Positions 1 to 5,034 of a stretch of DNA of 6,475 nt are shown one piece after another. Below the pieces are notes generated by a model that made no database searches, was not told where the DNA came from, and saw nothing but the letters and a program-made list of their open reading frames with translations. Each line of letters begins with the position of its first letter. The first letter of the stretch is position 1. This DNA is from an uncultured Bacteroidales bacterium (GTDB lineage: Bacteria; Bacteroidota; Bacteroidia; Bacteroidales; Paludibacteraceae), in assembly GCA_937911235.1 (NCBI GenBank), contig CALDPN010000213.1, positions 1 through 6,475 of the forward strand. Reading direction: 5' to 3'. Position numbers and translations under genes: made by a program.

Positions 1-1
1 C

Positions 2-475
2 AAGGTGGTTCGCATTGATAATACAGATTTTATTTTGTCAACTCTTTGGTCGCGTATTAAGGTGCTTGAAGAGATGGAGGTTAGACGTGTTTTGTCGGAT
101 TTTAGACAAATTATGTATAATGGAGAAAGATTTCTACCTGTAAATTATAATGCAGAACACGAAAAATGTTTGTCGTTTATAAAACAAAGTGTGGCAGAAA
201 GTACTGCTGAACGCATAGTGGTGGTTACGCATCATTTGCCTACAGCTGCAGTGGTGGCACCGTGGCACAAAGGTAGCCAGATAGGTAGCGCTTTTGTAAC
301 TGAACTTTCTAAATTTATAGAAGATAGTCGCATTGATGCTTGGATTTATGGGCACTCACATACAAATTTTGATGCAGAGATAGTAGGTACACATATAGTG
401 AGCAATCAGTTGGGTTATTTACAGTTGAGTGAACAACGCTTTGGTTTTAGCGGAGAGAAGTTTATTGAGGTTTGA
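2..475 (+). CDS. Metallophosphoesterase (calcineurin-like), C-terminal part, 5' truncated
   Basis: This is the C-terminal part of a calcineurin-like metallophosphoesterase, an enzyme family that hydrolyses phosphoesters with a two-metal centre. The reading frame is open to the left edge from base 2. A GTG at position 5 could be mistaken for a start, but the gene almost certainly begins outside the window, because the N-terminal metal-binding motifs of the family (DxH, GDxxD, GNHE) are missing. Counting from the GTG codon, the visible signatures are VVVTHHLPT at residues 72-80, which carries a metal-ligand histidine, and GHSH at 116-119, the last metal-binding motif. A C-terminal segment around GTHIVSNQLGY (128-138) follows, as in many members. 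No signal peptide can be judged. Substrate is unknown; members include nucleotidases, phosphodiesterases and protein phosphatases. The family call is firm and the exact role open. The next gene lies 39 bases downstream on the same strand. Confidence 0.85.
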   Translation, partial: KVVRIDNTDFILSTLWSRIKVLEEMEVRRVLSDFRQIMYNGERFLPVNYNAEHEKCLSFIKQSVAESTAERIVVVTHHLPTAAVVAPWHKGSQIGSAFVTELSKFIEDSRIDAWIYGHSHTNFDAEIVGTHIVSNQLGYLQLSEQRFGFSGEKFIEV

Positions 476-514
476 GAAAGTAAACGTGTGTTATATACAA
501 CAAAATAAGTAAGT

Positions 515-919
515 ATGGGAAGATTATTAAATTACGGACTAATTGAAAAGAAAAGTAAGGGTTACAGAAAGGCTCTTAGGCAGTGTAAAAAGAATAAACG
601 TTTGTATGGAGCTAGTTTTGATAATTCTGAAACATGGTATTTAGATATTGTATTCTATAAATATTGTAAGGATCGTTTATCATTAATAGTTCAAGATGTT
701 AATAATGATATCTTACAACATATAAACAAAAATCAACTAGAAGATGTGTGTAATTTTCTAGTTCCTAGGTTGAAGGCATATAAGGATATAACAATGGCAT
801 ATCCGCTAGATTTAACATGGGAGCAATGGGAAGATTATATTCAAAATACAATTGATGAAATGGAACAAAAGAAAACGATAAATCTATTTCTAGATAGAAT
901 ACGTGATTTTGTTTGGTAA
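515..919 (+). CDS. Hypothetical protein, 134 aa, AT-rich, unknown function
   Basis: I do not recognise a named family for this protein. It is predicted to be soluble and cytoplasmic: there is no signal peptide or membrane segment. The N-terminus is strongly basic (many Lys/Arg in residues 11-30), and the rest is acidic and aromatic. Three blocks stand out: ETWYLD at 39-44, FLVPRLKAYKD at 81-91, and YPLDLTWEQWEDYI at 96-109, then a helical Glu/Lys-rich tail. This order (an ETW-LD block, a PRLK block, a Trp-containing LT-x-E-x-W block) recalls small uncharacterised proteins of phages and accessory regions, but that is from memory and untested. Codon use is much more AT-rich than the MATE gene next door, suggesting a separate history. 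The ATG at 515 is used because it opens the frame after a plausible 39-base gap. No promoter of the TAnnTTTG type is visible directly before it, so it may be read through from the upstream gene. Confidence 0.7.
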   Translation: MGRLLNYGLIEKKSKGYRKALRQCKKNKRLYGASFDNSETWYLDIVFYKYCKDRLSLIVQDVNNDILQHINKNQLEDVCNFLVPRLKAYKDITMAYPLDLTWEQWEDYIQNTIDEMEQKKTINLFLDRIRDFVW

Positions 920-978
920 TACATTTAATGGATTGATAAAATAGTAATTTGGCAATTATCGAAAAACATATTGAGGAA

Positions 979-1010
979 TTTGAAAAAGTATAGGTAATTG
1001 AGTATCTTTG
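979..1010 (+). promoter_or_regulatory. Bacteroidota-type promoter for the MATE gene
   Basis: TTTG at 979-982 is followed after 20 bases by TATCTTTG at 1003-1010, a full match to the Bacteroidota -7 consensus TAnnTTTG. Transcription would start near 1016, giving a leader of about 22 bases before the ATG at 1038. This supports both the start codon chosen for the transporter and its transcription independent of the gene upstream. Confidence 0.75.
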
Positions 1011-1037
1011 TGCACCGATTGTGGAAGAAGATAGAAA

Positions 1038-2402
1038 ATGCTTTATAGTTTTCAGAAATATAAACCTCATTATGCGTCAATTTTGAAGTTGGCTTTCCCA
1101 ATTATTATCTCACAATTGGGATATATTTTGGTGCAGTTTGCCGACAATGTGATGGTGGGACAGTATGGTGGCGACGACCCTTTGCCACTGGCAGCAGTGT
1201 CTTTTGGTGTGATGACCTCGCTTATTTTCTTTTTGGCAGGGCAAGGCCTTACATTGGGGCTTACGCCACTTATTGGCGAACTTTATGCTCAAAAAAATAA
1301 ACAACATTCTGCTTCGTATTTAAAGCATTCTTTGGTGCTATTTCCAATTTTGGGCGCGGCTATTGTGTGTTTACAACTAGCGCTAGAACCATTGCTTTAT
1401 CAGTTGGGACAGCCTGTTGAGGTGGTAGATGCGGCTCTTCCGTATTACAGAATGATGGCGTATAGTATTTTTCCTGTGTTGCTGTTTAGTTCGTTTAAAA
1501 ACTTTTTAGACGGAGTTGGTAACACGTTTGTGCCAATGGTTATAATGATGATTTGCAATGCGATAAACATCTTTTTAAACTGGGTTTATATAAGTGGAAA
1601 CTTGGGTGCCCCAGAATTGGGTGTGGAAGGTGCCGCTTGGGCTACTCTTATTTCTCGCATTTGTATGCCAATACTAGGTGCTGGATATTTTATATTCAAC
1701 CGAAAATACCGTTCGTTTACTTCGCTCTTCCCAACTATTAAACTGGGAATGTCTGATATTTGGTCACTTTTGAGAATGGGTGGACCAATCTCGGCACAAA
1801 TGTCTTTGGAGTCGCTTGCCTTTATTATTTCTGGCATTATGATGGGTTGGTTTACCACTGCAGCCATTGGGGCAAACCAAATTGCAATGACCCTTGCCAA
1901 CACTTCGTTTATGATAATTTTGGCACTGGGCACAGCGGTTACTATCCGTGTGTCGCATTTTTATGGCAGACGCGATGTGACTAATATGAGTCTTACTGCC
2001 AAAGCTACCATACATTTGGTACTACTTTGGAATATTTCTGCTGCGCTTATTTATACGGTGTTTAGAAATGAGATTCCTCTGCTATTTACTACCAACGAAG
2101 ACGTGCTTGCACTCGCTTCACAAATGCTTATTATGGTGGCGTGCTTTCAAATCTTTGATGCGCTTCAATGTGCTGGCGTGGGCATAATGCGTGGTTTTCA
2201 AGATGTGAAAATGATTTCGTGGATTTCACTTCTTGCCTACATTGTTTTAAATCTTCCTGTAGGATACCTGTGTGGCTTTGTACTTGAACTAGGTCCTGCC
2301 GGTCTTTTCTATGGTTATCTATTCGGTCTCGGCACTGCCGCTATCCTTTATATGCTAAGAATTAGGTATAAGATTCGTGGGTTTAGAGAAAGTTGTAAAT
2401 AA
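1038..2402 (+). CDS. MATE family multidrug efflux transporter (NorM-like)
   Basis: This is a full-length inner-membrane transporter of the MATE family, which exports cationic drugs, dyes and other toxic compounds in exchange for sodium or protons. At 454 residues it has the usual length and a pattern of about 12 hydrophobic segments in two related halves. The N-terminal half has LAFPIIISQLG (18-28), ADNVMVG (35-41) and the GQGLTLGLTPLIGE stretch (68-81). The C-terminal half begins near GGPISAQMSLESLAF (248-262) and includes GIMRGFQDVK (382-391). Acidic residues at D36, E258 and D374 fall where NorM of Vibrio cholerae has D36, E255 and D371, which are implicated in cation coupling; this alignment is by eye. 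The gene stands alone, with its own promoter upstream and a hairpin terminator just after its stop. The substrate cannot be told from sequence. Its GC content is visibly higher than that of the genes on both sides. The family call is secure. Confidence 0.95.
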   Translation: MLYSFQKYKPHYASILKLAFPIIISQLGYILVQFADNVMVGQYGGDDPLPLAAVSFGVMTSLIFFLAGQGLTLGLTPLIGELYAQKNKQHSASYLKHSLVLFPILGAAIVCLQLALEPLLYQLGQPVEVVDAALPYYRMMAYSIFPVLLFSSFKNFLDGVGNTFVPMVIMMICNAINIFLNWVYISGNLGAPELGVEGAAWATLISRICMPILGAGYFIFNRKYRSFTSLFPTIKLGMSDIWSLLRMGGPISAQMSLESLAFIISGIMMGWFTTAAIGANQIAMTLANTSFMIILALGTAVTIRVSHFYGRRDVTNMSLTAKATIHLVLLWNISAALIYTVFRNEIPLLFTTNEDVLALASQMLIMVACFQIFDALQCAGVGIMRGFQDVKMISWISLLAYIVLNLPVGYLCGFVLELGPAGLFYGYLFGLGTAAILYMLRIRYKIRGFRESCK

Positions 2403-2425
2403 TATAAAAGCCTATATTGGTTAAG

Positions 2426-2460
2426 AGAAGTATACAGATTTTAAGTGTACTTCTTTTTTT
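2426..2460 (+). terminator. Rho-independent terminator after the MATE gene
   Basis: A 10-base stem pairs 2426-2435 (AGAAGTATAC) with 2445-2454 (GTGTACTTCT), with a single mismatch (A-G opposition or wobble position), around a 9-base loop. The stem runs directly into a T tract ending at 2460. It lies 24 bases after the transporter stop and separates it from the hipBA unit. Confidence 0.8.
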
Positions 2461-2469
2461 GTATAATAA

Positions 2470-2491
2470 TATAGTGGTAAAAACCATTATA
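2470..2491. promoter_or_regulatory. Putative HipB operator 1 (distal palindrome)
   Basis: The arms TATAGTGG (2470-2477) and CCATTATA (2484-2491) form an inverted repeat with one mismatch around a 6-base spacer. It has the same arm length, spacer length and near-identical arm sequence as the palindrome at 2511-2532. The two centres are 41 bases apart, about four helical turns. Repeated operators before hipB are known in Escherichia coli, where the site sequence is different. Binding by this HipB is inferred, not shown. Confidence 0.6.
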
Positions 2492-2506
2492 ATTAATAAA
2501 AAACGC

Positions 2507-2536
2507 TTGTTATAATGATTATTTTCATTATATTTG
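2507..2536 (+). promoter_or_regulatory. Bacteroidota-type promoter for hipBA
   Basis: TTG at 2507-2509 and TATATTTG at 2529-2536 (matching TAnnTTTG) are separated by 19 bases. Transcription would start around 2541-2543, leaving a leader of only about 12-14 bases before the hipB ATG at 2555. The proximal palindrome (2511-2532) covers the spacer and the start of the -7 element, so a repressor bound there would block the promoter. Confidence 0.75.
2511..2532. promoter_or_regulatory. Putative HipB operator 2 (promoter-proximal palindrome)
   Basis: TATAATGA (2511-2518) and TCATTATA (2525-2532) are a perfect 8-base inverted repeat around the 6-base spacer TTATTT. The site lies inside the promoter, between its two elements and overlapping the -7 box by four bases. 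Together with the matching site at 2470-2491 this fits an autorepression operator for the HTH protein encoded directly downstream. The regulator assignment is an inference from position. Confidence 0.65.
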
Positions 2537-2554
2537 CAAACAAGAGAATAAAGT

Positions 2555-2866
2555 ATGAAAAATTGGAGATTTACAACGAATAACGCAGTTCTTGAAATGA
2601 TAGGTAAAGAACTCAGGGAAAGACGTGTTAAATTAAATTATTCGCAGAAGGAGGTGGCAGATATTGTTGGTAATAATGTTTCCACTATACAGCAAATAGA
2701 AAGAGGGAAACCTGTTTCAACTTTAACTTTTGTGGCATATCTAAGGGTGTTGGACTTGTTGCCAAAGTTAGACTTGTTGTTTCCAGAAGAACCAATTAAC
2801 CCATTTTTGTTGGATAAATTAAAATCAACCCGTAAACGTGGAGGGTATAAAAAAGATACTTTATGA
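2555..2866 (+). CDS. hipB: HipB-like antitoxin, XRE-family HTH regulator
   Basis: This 103-residue protein is the predicted antitoxin and autorepressor of a HipBA type II toxin-antitoxin module. An XRE/Cro-CI helix-turn-helix domain covers about residues 16-76. The DNA-reading part is around SQKEVADIVGNNVSTIQQIERG (30-51), which includes the typical Gln near the start of helix 2 and the ...IERG ending of the fold. A basic tail follows (RKRGGYKK, about 93-100). Other HipB proteins use a C-terminal extension to contact the toxin, and the same is possible here. The ATG at 2555 fits the promoter 19 bases upstream. The stop overlaps the hipA start by four bases (ATGA), pointing to translational coupling. 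Two matching palindromes upstream are the likely binding sites. E. coli HipB is 88 residues, so this one is slightly longer. The HTH call is certain; the antitoxin role rests on the coupled HipA. Confidence 0.9.
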   Translation: MKNWRFTTNNAVLEMIGKELRERRVKLNYSQKEVADIVGNNVSTIQQIERGKPVSTLTFVAYLRVLDLLPKLDLLFPEEPINPFLLDKLKSTRKRGGYKKDTL

Positions 2867-4176
2867 TATATGTAGACATTTTTCTTTGGGAGAATAGACT
2901 GGGGCGTTTGTCATGGGACGATGATAAACAATATTCTCATTTTGTTATAGATTCTTCATTTTTAGGTAATAAATTAGATTTTGCTCCAATTCTTTTGCCT
3001 ATAAATAATATTGTGCCAAATCAAGTCTACTCATATTCAGAGAATAGAGATAGTAGATGTTTTGTTGGTTTACCTCCATTTATAGCAGATTCACTTCCTG
3101 ATAAATATGGTAAAGAAATAATTAGATGTTATTACGAATTAAATGGCATCGTTGGTGCTAATATTACTCCATTACACCAATTGTCGTATATAGGTAAAAG
3201 AGGAATGGGAGCATTAGAGTTTATCCCTGCAGTAGATAGTAATGATAATAACGAAAGAATAGAATTAAGTGCACTGGCATCTCTTGCTAACGAGGTTTTA
3301 CTAGAAAGAACTTCGTTTAAGGAAAAACTACAACAAAAGGATAAACATATTTTAGATATATTAAAAATAGGAACATCGGCAGGTGGAGCCAAACCTAAAG
3401 CAATTATTGCTTACAACAATAATACTGGAGAGGTGAGAAGTGGACAAGTGAAAGCACCAGAAGGTTTTGAATATTATCTAATAAAATTCTCAGGCACAAA
3501 TTCAAATTTATACACTGGTGGAGGTTTGGATAATGTGGAAGAGCAAATGTCTTCACAGATAGGCCCTATAGAATATGCTTATTATTTAATGGCAAAAGAC
3601 TGTGGTATTAATATGAGTCAATGTCAACTTTTAGAAGAAAATGGTATTCATCATTTTATGACAAAACGCTTCGACCGTACAGCAAATGGTGAAAAAATCC
3701 ACATGCAAACAATGGCGGGCATTGCCAATATGGATAGGGACTTTCCACAAAATTATGAATCTTTATTTATAATTGCCAATTATCTAAAATTACCTTATTC
3801 TTCTCAAGAGGAAATATTTAGGAGGATGGTTTTCAATGTTATGGCAAGAAATCACGATGACCATACAAAAAATCATTCATTCTTAATGTATCCAGGTGGG
3901 AAATGGGAATTATCTCCTGCATATGATTTATGTTATTCATATAATCCAACAGGAAAATTTACAAAACATCATCAAATGTATCTTAATGGTAAAAATGATG
4001 AATTTACCTATAAAGACTTAGAAACTGTTGCTTTGAAAAACAATATTCATAATTATAAGCAAATAATAGAACAAGTGGCAGAGGGAGTCTCAAAATGGGA
4101 AGTATTTGCAAAAGAGTCACACGTGATGACAGATGTGGCAAAATTTATAAATAAAAATTTGTTAGTAACTTTGTGA
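2863..4176 (+). CDS. hipA: HipA-like serine/threonine kinase toxin
   Basis: This is the toxin of the HipBA module: a serine/threonine protein kinase with a PI3/4K-like fold. In E. coli, HipA phosphorylates glutamyl-tRNA synthetase, which halts translation and causes dormancy; the target here is unknown. The protein is full length in one chain (437 residues against 440 in E. coli), unlike split HipS/HipT types. The N-terminal subdomain includes the family stretch GLPPFIADSLPDKYG (69-83). The loop GTSAGGAKPKA (170-180) corresponds to the ATP-binding and autophosphorylation region, with S172 aligning with E. coli Ser150. KRFDR lies at 268-272, the catalytic loop NHDDHTKN at 330-337 (D332 matching D309), and the metal-binding SPAYD at 351-355 (D355 matching D332 of E. 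coli HipA). All key residues are present, so the kinase should be active. These alignments are by eye. The start codon overlaps the hipB stop (ATGA). A hairpin terminator follows the stop. The gene is AT-rich compared with the MATE gene. Confidence 0.93.
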   Translation: MIYVDIFLWENRLGRLSWDDDKQYSHFVIDSSFLGNKLDFAPILLPINNIVPNQVYSYSENRDSRCFVGLPPFIADSLPDKYGKEIIRCYYELNGIVGANITPLHQLSYIGKRGMGALEFIPAVDSNDNNERIELSALASLANEVLLERTSFKEKLQQKDKHILDILKIGTSAGGAKPKAIIAYNNNTGEVRSGQVKAPEGFEYYLIKFSGTNSNLYTGGGLDNVEEQMSSQIGPIEYAYYLMAKDCGINMSQCQLLEENGIHHFMTKRFDRTANGEKIHMQTMAGIANMDRDFPQNYESLFIIANYLKLPYSSQEEIFRRMVFNVMARNHDDHTKNHSFLMYPGGKWELSPAYDLCYSYNPTGKFTKHHQMYLNGKNDEFTYKDLETVALKNNIHNYKQIIEQVAEGVSKWEVFAKESHVMTDVAKFINKNLLVTL

Positions 4177-4186
4177 GTATAAACAA

Positions 4187-4218
4187 AAACGCTTTAGAGG
4201 TTTAATTCTAAAGCGTTT
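4187..4218. terminator. Bidirectional terminator between convergent hipA and the zinc-ribbon gene
   Basis: A perfect 12-base stem pairs 4187-4198 (AAACGCTTTAGA) with 4207-4218 (TCTAAAGCGTTT) around an 8-base loop. A-rich sequence precedes it and T-rich sequence follows it, so it can end transcription from hipA (stop at 4176) on the plus strand and from the minus-strand gene that ends at 4239. Confidence 0.85.
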
Positions 4219-4238
4219 GTTATTTTGTGTTTGAGGAG

Positions 4239-4571
4239 TTATTTCTTTAGGAAACAAGTTTTTAGTACGATGCTGCTGCCGTCGATTTTGCAATCTACTT
4301 CTTCTGGATTTTCTGTTAGGCGGATGCTTTTTACTTTTGTGCCACGTTTAATTACCATTGAAGAACCTTTTACTTTAAGGTCTTTGATAACGGTAACTGA
4401 GTCGCCGTCTAAAAGTTCTACACCGTTGCTGTCTTTTGCAATGTCTGCGCTTTCTGATGCTGCAATATCTTCTTCGTTAAACTCGTGACCACAGTCTGGG
4501 CACACATAAAGCGAACCGTCGAAGTAAACAAATTCGCCATTACATTTAGGGCATTTTGAAATTTCTGTCAT
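4239..4571 (-). CDS. PhnA/YjdM-family zinc-ribbon protein
   Basis: This 110-residue protein matches the PhnA (YjdM) family closely in length and layout. An N-terminal zinc ribbon has the cysteine pairs CPKC (7-10) and CPDC (24-27). After an acidic linker comes the conserved C-terminal domain, with DGDSVTVIKDLKVKGSS (55-71), KRGTKVKSIRL (75-85) and DCKIDG (93-98), ending in FLKK. The family's PhnA name comes from the E. coli phosphonate gene region, but a role in phosphonate use is not established, so no function is claimed. It has no signal peptide and should be cytoplasmic. The start at 4571 (MTEIS...) is preferred over an in-frame ATG at 4595 because the longer form would overlap its own -7 promoter box and add an unconserved basic stretch. 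It faces hipA, sharing a terminator with it, and diverges from the lipoprotein gene with only 74 bases between the starts. Confidence 0.93.
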   Translation of the reverse strand: MTEISKCPKCNGEFVYFDGSLYVCPDCGHEFNEEDIAASESADIAKDSNGVELLDGDSVTVIKDLKVKGSSMVIKRGTKVKSIRLTENPEEVDCKIDGSSIVLKTCFLKK

Positions 4572-4589
4572 GTTTTTTCGTTTTTCTTG

Positions 4590-4622
4590 TTGCAAAGGTA
4601 TTAAAAATTTTCTGTATCTTCG
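4590..4622 (+). promoter_or_regulatory. Candidate promoter for the lipoprotein-symporter unit
   Basis: TATCTTCG at 4615-4622 differs from TAnnTTTG at one base, and TTG at 4590-4592 lies 22 bases upstream, slightly farther than usual. Transcription would start near 4628, leaving about an 18-base leader before the ATG at 4646. It overlaps the divergent promoter of the minus-strand gene. Confidence 0.45.
4593..4600 (-). promoter_or_regulatory. -7 promoter element for the zinc-ribbon gene
   Basis: Read on the minus strand this is TACCTTTG, a full match to TAnnTTTG. Transcription would begin about 15 bases before the ATG at 4571. No clear TTTG is seen at the -33 position, so only the -7 box is called. 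Confidence 0.55.
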
Positions 4623-4645
4623 TGCTGTTTAATAAATTATGCATT

Positions 4646-5029
4646 ATGAAAAGAGTATTTAGTCTTATGATGTTTGCCGTGTTGGCATCATTAATGATGG
4701 CATGTGCCACTGTGGAGGAAAAAAGTTTGCGTTCTCTTCAAGAACTTTATGAAGACTTGGAACTAAATCATGAAAACTATACCGCAGAGGATTGGGAAAA
4801 GGCTCAAGTGGAGTTTGAAGTGATTACAGCTCAAATGAAGCTTCATAATTACACCGACGAACAACTTCGTGAAATTGGTAAACTTAAGGGTAAATGTTCT
4901 GCGTATCTTAGCAAAGGTGTGTTTAAAAAACTTGAAAAAGGACTTATTGAACTTGGCGGTGCTATGGAAGGTTTCTTTGAAGGGTTAGAACAAATTGTTC
5001 CAAAAAATGATAGCATATCAAATCAATAA
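4646..5029 (+). CDS. Small predicted lipoprotein, 127 aa
   Basis: This is a small exported lipoprotein of unknown role. The N-terminus is a typical lipoprotein signal: MKR, a hydrophobic stretch, then SLMMAC with the acceptor cysteine at residue 20. The lipobox is loose (Met at -3 and -2), which Bacteroidota tolerate. The mature part of about 107 residues is charged and predicted helical, with NYTAEDWEKAQVEFEVI (44-60) followed by YTDEQLREIGKLKGK (69-83), and a Gly/Phe-containing tail near 103-114. The pattern of an aromatic-Thr-x-x-Asp-Trp segment followed by a KLKGK segment recalls small Bacteroidales lipoproteins grouped as a DUF (possibly DUF6565), but that name is from memory. The frame is open back to 4556, but the start at 4646 is chosen because it gives a clean signal peptide and lies after the promoter. 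The symporter gene starts 5 bases after the stop, so the two are very likely co-transcribed. Confidence 0.85.
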   Translation: MKRVFSLMMFAVLASLMMACATVEEKSLRSLQELYEDLELNHENYTAEDWEKAQVEFEVITAQMKLHNYTDEQLREIGKLKGKCSAYLSKGVFKKLEKGLIELGGAMEGFFEGLEQIVPKNDSISNQ

Positions 5030-5034
5030 TATAA

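Noticed and set aside
5..475. Treating the GTG at position 5 as the true start of the phosphoesterase
   Set aside because: The frame is open to the window edge and the N-terminal metal-binding motifs of the family are missing, so the gene is cut by the edge.
1586..2015. Antisense open frames of 83-115 codons inside the MATE gene
   Set aside because: They lie fully within a well-supported gene, have no family features or promoters, and are explained by its composition.
3132..3392. Antisense frame of 86 codons inside hipA
   Set aside because: It is a shadow of the conserved kinase coding sequence.
4225..4488. Plus-strand frame of 87 codons opposite the zinc-ribbon gene
   Set aside because: The minus strand encodes a recognisable family with paired cysteines; the plus frame shows no family feature.
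4572..4595. Eight-residue N-terminal extension of the zinc-ribbon protein
   Set aside because: It covers its own -7 box, and the family normally begins a few residues before the first CPKC motif.
4556..4645. Longer start for the lipoprotein gene, adding 30 hydrophobic residues
   Set aside because: The extension overlaps the start of the divergent gene and lies upstream of the predicted promoter; the internal ATG at 4646 gives a standard lipoprotein signal.
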